Positions 1-5,767 of a DNA stretch of 8,689 nucleotides are shown in pieces. This DNA comes from Actinomycetota bacterium (GTDB taxonomy: Bacteria > Actinomycetota > Acidimicrobiia > Acidimicrobiales > AC-14), in the NCBI GenBank assembly GCA_020200615.1, contig JAIVIH010000268.1, positions 1-8,689 on the forward strand, in the 5' to 3' direction. Position 1 is the stretch's first letter. Each line of letters begins with the position of its first letter. A model generated the notes under the pieces. It was not told the origin of the DNA and did not search any database. It saw only the letters and a list, made by a program, of their open reading frames with translations. The position numbers were made by a program, and so were the translations under genes.

Positions 1-300
1 CTCCCGGCCCGTCATGAGCTCGTCGAGGGCCGACTCCTGAAGGGCCACCCCGAGGACCCGTCGGACGGCGCTGGGCTGCTCGAGGACGTCCATCCCCCGC
101 ACCCGCGCCGATCCGGCGGTGGGATGCAGCAGGGTCGTGAGGATGCGGACGGTCGTCGACTTGCCCGCTCCGTTGCGACCCAGGAAGCCGAAGATCTCGC
201 CCTCGGCGACGGCGAAGCTGATCCCCGACAGAGCCTCCACGCCCGACGGCTCGTAGCGCTTGGACAGATCGGCCACCTCGACGGCGGGCACGGTCGTCAC
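1..300 (-). CDS. ABC transporter ATP-binding protein (DrrA-like), N-terminal part, runs off left edge
   Basis: This is the first 100 codons of an ABC-type ATPase that would energise a membrane export permease at the cytoplasmic face. The translation shows the strand-1 region (VEVADLSKRYEPSGVEALSG), a Walker A motif GRNGAGKSTT at about residues 38-47, and a Q-loop glutamine in GVALQES near residue 87. The stretch from Walker A through 'TTLLHPTAG' to the Q-loop resembles the DrrA/daunorubicin-resistance type rather than importers. I chose the GTG at 300 because it directly precedes the conserved start of the fold. The frame stays open a little further upstream, but without a good ribosome site. 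The Signature, Walker B and H-loop motifs lie outside the window. It is divergent from the TetR-type regulator at 372, a common arrangement for a drug or lipid exporter under local repressor control. The substrate cannot be told from this fragment. Confidence 0.9.
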   Translation of the reverse strand, partial: MTTVPAVEVADLSKRYEPSGVEALSGISFAVAEGEIFGFLGRNGAGKSTTVRILTTLLHPTAGSARVRGMDVLEQPSAVRRVLGVALQESALDELMTGRE

Positions 301-371
301 GCCCGGCAAATCCCGACTGCTAAAGTTAACGGGTGAAAGCTCACAGCCCGTAACGTAACGACTGTTAGGCG
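301..371. promoter_or_regulatory. Divergent promoter/operator region between the ABC transporter and tetR-type genes
   Basis: This AT-richer gap contains a near-perfect inverted repeat, GTTAACGGG (325-333) facing CCCGTAAC (347-354). It also holds a direct repeat CGACTGCTA (314-322) and CGACTGTTA (359-367), and the tandem GTAACGTAAC (350-359). Possible -10 boxes of the TANNNT type are TAACGT (351-356, plus, for the regulator) and TAACTT (323-328 read on minus, for the transporter). The plus-strand box would leave a leader of only about 9 bases, fitting the lack of a clear Shine-Dalgarno before 372. Operator function for the neighbouring TetR protein is inferred from position and symmetry. Confidence 0.5.
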
Positions 372-1073
372 ATGGGTCAAGCCCCTACATCCGAGACCGA
401 TCCTGCGGTTCCACCGCGCCGGGCCCGCGCCCCCCGAGGCGAGGGTCACCGGCTCCGGAGCGAGTTGGTCGACGCCGCCAGCGACCTCCTGGCCGACCTG
501 GGAGACCCGAACCAGCTCTCCATCCGGGCCGTGGCCGCCGCCGTCGGAGTCACGCCTCCGTCCATCTACCGCCACTTCGCCGACAAGCAGGCTTTGCTGG
601 TCGCGGTTCTCTCCGAGCGATGGGCCGAGTTCCACCGGCTTCTGGTGGGGGCGGCGTCGGAATCGGACGACCCCTTCGACTCGTTACGCCGGTTCTGCCT
701 GGCCTACCTGGCCTTCGCCGAGGAGCGCCCGGGCCACTACCGCACGCTGTTCAGCGCCGCGGCCCCGGCCGGGATCACCGACGACCCGGCGCAGCACCCG
801 GGTGCGGCGACGTTCCTCGCCCTGGTCGAGGCCGTTCAGCGGTGCCTCGACGAGGGTGCTCCGGCGCAGCCGGGCCGGGACAGCTGGTTCCTGGCCCTCC
901 AGGTCTGGCTGTCGGGCCACGGCCTGGTCGACCTACGCATCGGCCAGCGATTCCCCTTCCCCTGGCCTCCCGCCGAGGTGCTCCTCGACGCCATGCTCGC
1001 CGACCTGGGCCTGTCCCGCGCCGGCCCTCACACCCATCCGCCGGCGACGGCGGGGATGATCGAGACCACCTGA
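372..1073 (+). CDS. TetR/AcrR-family transcriptional regulator with WHG-type C-terminal domain
   Basis: This is a 233-residue DNA-binding repressor-type protein. The N-terminal helix-turn-helix is clear: a helix LVDAASDLLADLG (about 32-44) is followed by LSIRAVAAAVGVTPPSIYRHF (49-69) and DKQALL, the usual TetR fingerprint. The rest is an all-helical ligand and dimer domain. RFCLAYLAFAEERPGHYRTLF (about 107-127) is typical of the WHG (TetR_C) group. A basic, Pro/Arg-rich tail of about 25 residues precedes the DNA-binding domain. It probably represses the divergent ABC transporter and itself through the repeats in the intergenic gap, though the ligand is unknown. The last 15 or so codons overlap, antisense, the 3' end of the sulfur-carrier gene, so this tail (ending TAGMIETT) is probably not functionally constrained. 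The ATG at 372 has no obvious Shine-Dalgarno; a leaderless or near-leaderless transcript would explain that. Confidence 0.9.
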   Translation: MGQAPTSETDPAVPPRRARAPRGEGHRLRSELVDAASDLLADLGDPNQLSIRAVAAAVGVTPPSIYRHFADKQALLVAVLSERWAEFHRLLVGAASESDDPFDSLRRFCLAYLAFAEERPGHYRTLFSAAAPAGITDDPAQHPGAATFLALVEAVQRCLDEGAPAQPGRDSWFLALQVWLSGHGLVDLRIGQRFPFPWPPAEVLLDAMLADLGLSRAGPHTHPPATAGMIETT

Positions 1074-1309
1074 CCGGAAGGGACCTCGGTGGCCAGGCCC
1101 TGGAGGAACCGCACGTCCTCGTCGGCCACGAACACGTTCACGAACCGTCGCAACTTGCCGTCGTCGTCGAACAGGCGGCCATGGAAGCCGGGGTGAGCAG
1201 CCTCGAGGGCGGTCAGCACCTCGGCCACCGTGCCTCCCTCGACGGCGACCTCGGCCTCCCCTCCCGAGAGGGAGCGCAGCTGGGTTGGGATCCGGACTTT
1301 CGCGCTCAT
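1028..1309 (-). CDS. CysO/MoaD/ThiS-family sulfur-carrier protein with a C-terminal Trp-Val extension
   Basis: This 93-residue ubiquitin-fold protein closely resembles mycobacterial CysO as I recall it (Rv1335, also about 93 residues). Shared blocks include VRIPTQLR at the start, GKLRRFVNVFVADEDVRFLQGLAT (about residues 51-74), and the end SIIPAVAGG. In CysO the C-terminal glycine is adenylated, converted to a thiocarboxylate, and donates sulfur to O-phosphoserine on CysM to make cysteine. Here the reading frame continues two codons past Gly-Gly (TGG GTG, then TGA), giving GGWV. That form could not be activated until Trp-Val is removed. The ATG at 1309 overlaps the threonine synthase stop (ATGA), and AGGAG lies about 8 bases upstream, so translation is probably coupled. 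The 3' end overlaps the convergent regulator gene by 46 bp. ThiS or MoaD roles are less likely given the CysO-like sequence. No activating E1-like enzyme or JAMM protease is in this window. Confidence 0.88.
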   Translation of the reverse strand: MSAKVRIPTQLRSLSGGEAEVAVEGGTVAEVLTALEAAHPGFHGRLFDDDGKLRRFVNVFVADEDVRFLQGLATEVPSGQVVSIIPAVAGGWV

Positions 1310-2559
1310 GAAGAGGTCTCCTGGTCGAGCTTGTCTCCGAGGGCCTCGGCGAAGGCCTCGAGGGTGGGCGGGATGGTGACGGTGGGACGGGCCTGAGCGG
1401 CCACGGCTTCGATGGTCTTGAGGCCGTGGCCGGTGATGTAGGCCACCACTCTCTCGTCGGGACGGACGTGACCCGATGCCGCCAGCTTGGCCAGGGTGGC
1501 GATGGTGACGCCCCCGGCGGTCTCGGCGAAGATCCCTTCGGTCTGGGCCAGGAGGACCATGCCCTCCACTAGCTCCTCGTCGGTCACCGCCGCCAGGGCC
1601 CCCCCGCTGGAGCGCACGGTGTCCAGCGCGTACCAACCGTCGGCCGGGTTGCCGATGGCGAGCGACTTGGCGATGGTCGACGGCTTCACCGGGCGCACGT
1701 AGTCGTGGTGCTCGGTGAAGGCGGTTGCCACCGGGGAGCACCCCAGGGCCTGAGCCCCGGACACCCGGACGTGGGGCTCCTCGTCGAGCAAGCCCACCTT
1801 CCACAACTCCTCGAAACCCTTGGCGATCTTGGTCAGCTGCGATCCCGAGGCCACGGGCACGACCACGTGGTCGGGTGCCTGCCATCCCAACTGCTCGGCC
1901 GTCTCGAAGGCGAGGGTCTTGGACCCCTCGGCGTAGTACGTGCGCAGGTTGACGTTCACGAAGGCCCACGTGGGACGCTCCGACGCCAGCTCCGCGCAGA
2001 GCCGGTTGACGTCGTCGTAGTTGCCGTCCACGGCCACCAGGTTGGGCCCGTAGATGGCGGTGGTGACCACCTTGCCCTCTTCGAGGTCGGCGGGGATGAA
2101 CACCACGTGACGCATGCCGGCCCGGGCGGCGTGGGCGGCCACCGAGTTGGCCAGGTTCCCGGTGGACGCGCAGGCGGCCACCTTGAAGCCGAGCTCACGG
2201 GCCCGGGCGAGGGCCACGGCCACCACCCTGTCCTTGAACGAGCCCGTCGGGTTGAGAGTGTCGTTCTTCAGCCACAGCTCACCCAGACCGAGCTCCGCCG
2301 CCAGCCGGTCGGCCCGCACCAGGGGGGTGAAGCCGGCGCCCAGGTCGACGGCGCCGTCGTTGTGGGCGGGCAGGAGGTGGGCGTAGCGCCAGATGGACGG
2401 CGGTCCCGCGGCAATGGACTCCCGGGACAGGCCGGCGGCGATGGCCTCGTAGTCGTAAGTCACCTCGAGGGGGCCGAAGCAGTACTCGCACACGTGCAGG
2501 GCTTCCGCCGGATAGCCGCGGCCGCACTCACGACATCGGAGCCCACTCATCGACGACAT
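1306..2559 (-). CDS. thrC: Threonine synthase (PLP-dependent, zinc-ribbon type)
   Basis: This 417-residue fold-type II PLP enzyme is expected to convert O-phosphohomoserine and water to threonine and phosphate in the cytoplasm. An N-terminal zinc ribbon has Cys9, Cys12, Cys24 and Cys27 (CxxC, 11 residues, CxxC). The PLP lysine is Lys109 in NPTGSFKDR. The substrate/cofactor loop CASTGNLANS starts at 130, and the phosphate-binding region is PVASGSQLTK (235-244). A late TGHGLKT motif precedes the end. ATG at 2559 is preceded by GGAGG at a 6-base spacing; a second in-frame ATG lies three codons later. It is the first gene of a two-gene operon with the CysO-like carrier, overlapping it by four bases. 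That pairing leaves open a second or alternative activity with a protein thiocarboxylate and a phosphorylated amino acid. Ordinary threonine synthase remains the default call. Confidence 0.92.
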   Translation of the reverse strand: MSSMSGLRCRECGRGYPAEALHVCEYCFGPLEVTYDYEAIAAGLSRESIAAGPPSIWRYAHLLPAHNDGAVDLGAGFTPLVRADRLAAELGLGELWLKNDTLNPTGSFKDRVVAVALARARELGFKVAACASTGNLANSVAAHAARAGMRHVVFIPADLEEGKVVTTAIYGPNLVAVDGNYDDVNRLCAELASERPTWAFVNVNLRTYYAEGSKTLAFETAEQLGWQAPDHVVVPVASGSQLTKIAKGFEELWKVGLLDEEPHVRVSGAQALGCSPVATAFTEHHDYVRPVKPSTIAKSLAIGNPADGWYALDTVRSSGGALAAVTDEELVEGMVLLAQTEGIFAETAGGVTIATLAKLAASGHVRPDERVVAYITGHGLKTIEAVAAQARPTVTIPPTLEAFAEALGDKLDQETSS

Positions 2560-2597
2560 TCCATGCCTCCAGTCATCGCTCGGGCATTGGCACCTGA

Positions 2598-2611
2598 CTT
2601 CCCTGGGGAAG
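2598..2611. repeat. Short inverted repeat in the thrC/gpgS intergenic gap
   Basis: CTTCCC (2598-2603) and GGGAAG (2606-2611) form a perfect 6-bp inverted repeat separated by TG. It sits about 40 bases upstream of the threonine synthase start, in the presumed leader. It is too tight for a stable hairpin with all six pairs, so a protein-binding site is the more natural reading. It may also be chance in this GC-rich sequence. Confidence 0.3.
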
Positions 2612-2668
2612 CTGGTTGCCGCGGCGTCGTCGGGCCCGGTCCCTCAACCGCTCTGGATGATGACGTCC

Positions 2669-2697
2669 ATGATCGCGGCGACGGGAACGGTCGTCAA
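2669..2697 (-). promoter_or_regulatory. Candidate promoter for threonine synthase-cysO operon
   Basis: On the minus strand a -35-like TTGACG (2692-2697) is followed after 17 bases by GATCAT (2669-2674), which matches TATAAT at four positions but lacks the first T. Transcription from here would leave a leader of roughly 100 bases before the ATG at 2559. The spacing is good and the -10 mediocre. No clear alternative was seen in the divergent 143-bp gap. Confidence 0.3.
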
Positions 2698-2702
2698 AGC
2701 GA

Positions 2703-3584
2703 ATGGGCGAGAATGTCGGACTCATGGCACCGGACGGCATCCAGCCCCCCGTCGCCCCCGAGCAGTTCGACAGGCGCCAGTTCCCGCCCGAGCTGCTGGC
2801 GGAGCACAAGGGGGACCATCACGTGTCCGTGTGCCTCCCGGCCCGGGACGAAGAGGCCACCGTGGGCGCCATCGTGAGCGAGGTCCGATCCCTGGCCGAC
2901 CACTGGGGCCTCGTGGACGAGATCCTGGTGATAGACGACGGCTCGACCGACGGTACGGCGGCGGCGGCCGTCGCTGCGGGCGCCACCGTGATCGCCTCGG
3001 CCGATGTGCTCCCCGACTGGGGAGACGCCCCGGGGAAAGGGGCCGCCCTCTGGAAGGCGGTCGATTCGGCCAAGGGCGACATCCTCGTCTTCTGCGACGC
3101 CGACATCCGCCAGTTCGACCCGTCGTTCGTCACCGGCCTGCTCGGCCCGCTGCTCCTTCACGGCCACCTCCAGTTCGTTAAGGGCACCTACGACAGGCCA
3201 GAATCCCGCTCGGGCCCTGGCGGCGGCGGCCGCGTGACCGAGCTGGTGGCCCGGCCGCTCATCTCCCTCCTGTTCCCGCACCTCGAAGGCTTCGACCAGC
3301 CCCTGGCGGGAGAGTTCGCCGCCCGGCGCGAGGTGCTCGAGCAGGTTCCGTTCGTCCAGGGCTACGGCGTCGACCTGGCCCTGCTGGTCGACGTGGTGGC
3401 GAGCGTGGGCCTGGCCGCCGTGGCCCAGGTCGACCTCGGGCAGCGCGTCCACCGCAACCGGCCGCTAGCCGAGCTCGGTCACCAGGCGAGAGCGGTGGCC
3501 CACGCCGCCCTCTCCCGGGCGGGAGTGGAGGTCGACCCTCTGGACGAGCGTCCTCCGCTGGCCGGGATCAGGCGGCGGCCCTGA
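2703..3584 (+). CDS. gpgS: Glucosyl-3-phosphoglycerate synthase
   Basis: This 293-residue GT81/GT2-like glycosyltransferase transfers glucose from a nucleotide-glucose donor to 3-phosphoglycerate, the first step to glucosylglycerate. The GT-A fold is visible: VSVCLPARDEEATVGAIVSEV (41-61), LVIDDGSTDG (75-84), APGKGAALWKA (109-119), and the metal-binding DAD motif at 132-134. The acceptor-site block GGGRVTELVARPLI (174-187) and the QVDLGQRVHRNRPLAELG block (242-259) match mycobacterial GpgS (Rv1208) closely. His250 corresponds to the metal-binding histidine there. The start is uncertain: ATG 2703 and ATG 2724 are both possible and neither has a strong Shine-Dalgarno; both precede the conserved region. 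It is the first gene of a plus-strand operon, and its stop overlaps the next gene by four bases (CTGA). Mycobacteria use the product for methylglucose lipopolysaccharide; here a compatible-solute role is equally likely. Confidence 0.93.
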   Translation: MGENVGLMAPDGIQPPVAPEQFDRRQFPPELLAEHKGDHHVSVCLPARDEEATVGAIVSEVRSLADHWGLVDEILVIDDGSTDGTAAAAVAAGATVIASADVLPDWGDAPGKGAALWKAVDSAKGDILVFCDADIRQFDPSFVTGLLGPLLLHGHLQFVKGTYDRPESRSGPGGGGRVTELVARPLISLLFPHLEGFDQPLAGEFAARREVLEQVPFVQGYGVDLALLVDVVASVGLAAVAQVDLGQRVHRNRPLAELGHQARAVAHAALSRAGVEVDPLDERPPLAGIRRRP

Positions 3585-4321
3585 AGGTCCTCTACGTCGA
3601 CGTCGACGGCACTCTCGTGGGTCCCGGCGGAGACCTCTTCTGGGGCGACACAACTCGGCTCACCGAGGCGCTGCTCGCCGCTCGCAACGCAGGGCTCGCC
3701 GTGGTCCCGGTGACGGGCAGGGGAAGGATCCAGGTGTTCGAGCTCTGCCGCCTGCTGGGGCTGCCCCGCGGGATCGCCGAGCTGGGCTGCATCCACGTGG
3801 AGGGGCGACAGGTGCGGTACGAGCTGGGCCGCTTCCCGTTCACGGGCGAGACGCCGCTGGAGGCCATGCACGGGCGCGGGGCGATCCAAGCCATGCTCGA
3901 CCTCGGCCTCGAGCCCCACGAGCCGTGGAACGAAGGGCGCGAAGCCACGTATCTCCTGAGAGGGACGACGGACGTGGCCGCGGCGAACGCCCACCTTCGC
4001 GACAAGGGCTTCTCGTGGTGCGAGCTGACGGACAACGGGGTGCTGTCCCGGGAGGGAAGCCCCCACGCCTTCCATCTGGCACCTGTGGGCACGGGGAAGG
4101 CCGCCGGCCTCCGGCTCGACCTCGAGCACCACGGCCTGGCCGTGGAGGAGGTCGGCTACGTCGGCGACTCGGCCAGCGACCTCGCGTGCGCCGCCGAAGT
4201 CGGGCGCTTCTGGCTGGTGGCCAACGCCGACCCCCAGCTCCAATGGCCGGACCGCACGCCGGGGAGCCACGGCGAGGGCGTGGCCGACGTTCTCGAGCTG
4301 ATCCTCCAGGGTCGGGACTGA
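3581..4321 (+). CDS. HAD-superfamily (Cof/IIB type) phosphatase, probable glucosyl-3-phosphoglycerate phosphatase; inferred CTG start
   Basis: This is a 246-residue HAD hydrolase of the mannosyl/glucosyl-3-phosphoglycerate phosphatase type. Motif I is DVDGT (nucleophile Asp7, acid/base Asp9), motif II VTGR (Thr45), the motif III lysine is Lys173 in VGTGK, and motif IV is GDSASD (195-200). A cap domain lies between motifs II and III. Position right after gpgS implies it dephosphorylates glucosyl-3-phosphoglycerate to glucosylglycerate. Mycobacteria use an unrelated histidine-type phosphatase for that step. The first ATG/GTG/TTG in frame is the GTG at 3617, which would delete the catalytic DVDGT. 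The CTG at 3581 gives (M)KVLYVDVDGTL, an ideal HAD start, and overlaps the gpgS stop as CTGA, the analogue of the usual ATGA coupling. A G-rich stretch (about 3570-3578) may serve as a weak ribosome site. Trehalose-6-phosphate or another sugar phosphate could be an alternative substrate. Confidence 0.82.
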   Translation: MKVLYVDVDGTLVGPGGDLFWGDTTRLTEALLAARNAGLAVVPVTGRGRIQVFELCRLLGLPRGIAELGCIHVEGRQVRYELGRFPFTGETPLEAMHGRGAIQAMLDLGLEPHEPWNEGREATYLLRGTTDVAAANAHLRDKGFSWCELTDNGVLSREGSPHAFHLAPVGTGKAAGLRLDLEHHGLAVEEVGYVGDSASDLACAAEVGRFWLVANADPQLQWPDRTPGSHGEGVADVLELILQGRD

Positions 4322-4366
4322 GTTCTCCATCACTTAGGGTGTGGCATCGCCAGGAAACCCACGCCA

Positions 4367-5767
4367 CTGGTCGTCGTTTCCAACCGGGGGCCGCTGGCCT
4401 TCTACCGCGACACCGACGGAAAGCTGAAGGCCCGGCGCGGCGCGGGCGGTCTCGTCTCCAGTCTCGGTCCCCTCGTTCGAGGGACGGGCTCTCTGTGGCT
4501 GGCCGCCGCCATCACCGAGGGCGACCGGGAAGCGGCCGAATCCGGGATCATCGAGGCCGAGGACTTCCGCATCCGGTCCCTGGCCGTCGACGAGCACGAG
4601 TTCCGGATGTTCTACGACGTGGTCGCCAACGCCACCCTCTGGTTCCTGCACCACGATCTGTTCGATCTCGCCCGCCGGCCTCGGCTCGACCGGAGGTGGC
4701 GGGAGGCGTGGAACGCCTACCGGAAGGTGAACCAGACCTTCGCCCAGGCCGTGCTCGAGGAAGCGCCGGAAGGGGCTGTGGTCCTCGTGCAGGACTACCA
4801 CTTCGCCCTGGTGGGCACGTGGCTGGCTCAGCAACGGCCCGATCTGCGGGCCGTGCACTTCAGCCACATCCCCTTCTGCGAGCCGGGTTCTCTGCGGGTG
4901 CTCCCCACCGACGTCGCCGAGGAGCTGCTGGTCGGCATGAGCAGCCACCTGTCGTGCGGCTTCCACGCTCGCCGGTGGGCCGACAACTTCGCCTCCTGCT
5001 GTCGGAACGTGATCGGGTTCGAGCCCGCCACCTTCGTCTCCCCCCTGACGCCAGACCACGATGACATCGGCGGCGTCGCGGCCTCCGACGCCTGCGCCCG
5101 AGCCCTGGGCGACCTCGACCGGACCCTCGGGGACCGGCGCCTGATCCTCCGGGTCGATCGCATCGAGCTCTCCAAGAACCTGCTCCGGGGTTTCTGGGCC
5201 TTCGACGAGTTGCTGCGCAACCAGCCCGAATGGCGGGGTCGGGTCGTGTTCGCCGCCCTCGTGTACCCCTCGCGGGAAGCTCTCCCCGAGTACCTGGCCT
5301 ACCGCCAGGAGGTGGAGGCGCTGGCCCGCCACCTGAACGACCGGTGGGCGACGCCCGACTGGACGCCCGTCCTGCTTGACACGTCGGACAACTTCGCCGC
5401 ATCGGTCGCCGCCCTCCGCCGGTACGACGTGCTGCTGGTGAACCCCGTGCGTGACGGGCTCAATCTCGTGGCCAAAGAGGGCGCCATGCTCAACGAGCGT
5501 GACGGGGTCCTGGTGCTCAGCCGTGAGGCCGGGGTGTGGGAGGAGCTGAGCGGGGTGGCCCTCGGGATCAACCCCTTCGACATCTCCGGCACGGCCGACG
5601 CCCTGGTCACGGCGCTGACCATGAGTCCGTCCGAGCGGTTCATCCACGCCACCGCCCTGCGCAAGACCGCCGCCTCCCGTTCGCCCAAGGACTGGCTGGA
5701 CGACCAGATGCGCTCGGCCCGGGCGCCGGTGGGCCAGGCCGGGTCAGCCCTCCGCGAGGGCCCGTAA
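4367..5767 (+). CDS. otsA: Alpha,alpha-trehalose-phosphate synthase (GT20); no canonical start codon
   Basis: This enzyme makes trehalose 6-phosphate from nucleotide-glucose and glucose 6-phosphate. Counted from CTG 4367, the translation (466 residues) has the GT20 signatures: VVVSNRGP (2-9), RRGAGGL (23-29), NATLWFLHH (88-96), QDYH (Asp143), FSHIPF (His167), RVDRIELSKN (Arg265, Lys270) and PVRDGLNLVAKE (Asp363, Glu371). These align with the known substrate-binding residues of E. coli OtsA. The frame is open back to the previous gene's stop (4319-4321) but has no ATG, GTG or TTG before 4607, which would cut off 80 conserved residues. Candidates are CTG 4367, with AGGA 11 bases upstream; ATC 4346; or GTG 4341 in another frame if one base is missing near 4353-4357. 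It is third in the gpgS operon, 45 bases after the phosphatase by the CTG start. Its 3' end overlaps convergent otsB by 24 bp. Confidence 0.85.
   Translation: MVVVSNRGPLAFYRDTDGKLKARRGAGGLVSSLGPLVRGTGSLWLAAAITEGDREAAESGIIEAEDFRIRSLAVDEHEFRMFYDVVANATLWFLHHDLFDLARRPRLDRRWREAWNAYRKVNQTFAQAVLEEAPEGAVVLVQDYHFALVGTWLAQQRPDLRAVHFSHIPFCEPGSLRVLPTDVAEELLVGMSSHLSCGFHARRWADNFASCCRNVIGFEPATFVSPLTPDHDDIGGVAASDACARALGDLDRTLGDRRLILRVDRIELSKNLLRGFWAFDELLRNQPEWRGRVVFAALVYPSREALPEYLAYRQEVEALARHLNDRWATPDWTPVLLDTSDNFAASVAALRRYDVLLVNPVRDGLNLVAKEGAMLNERDGVLVLSREAGVWEELSGVALGINPFDISGTADALVTALTMSPSERFIHATALRKTAASRSPKDWLDDQMRSARAPVGQAGSALREGP

Noticed and set aside
2644..2670. Minus-strand 8-codon reading frame M-D-V-I-I-Q-S-G upstream of threonine synthase, resembling a leader peptide with Ile codons.
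   Set aside because: It has no threonine codons, its ATG falls in the candidate -10 box so it may not be transcribed, and no terminator/antiterminator pair follows it.
1705..2877. Long plus-strand open frame (390 codons) opposite threonine synthase and running into gpgS.
   Set aside because: Composition is shadow-like (Gly/His/Val-rich, no recognisable motif), and it runs across two real genes and their promoter gap.
3570..3600. A -1 programmed frameshift joining GpgS and the HAD phosphatase into one protein.
   Set aside because: The HAD frame is -1 relative to gpgS, but there is no convincing slippery heptamer, and a CTG start in a CTGA overlap explains the junction more simply.
4334..5647. 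Long minus-strand open frame (437 codons) opposite otsA.
   Set aside because: It is an antisense shadow in GC-rich DNA: low-complexity Gly/Glu/Val-rich translation with no domain, while the opposite strand carries the full set of GT20 motifs.
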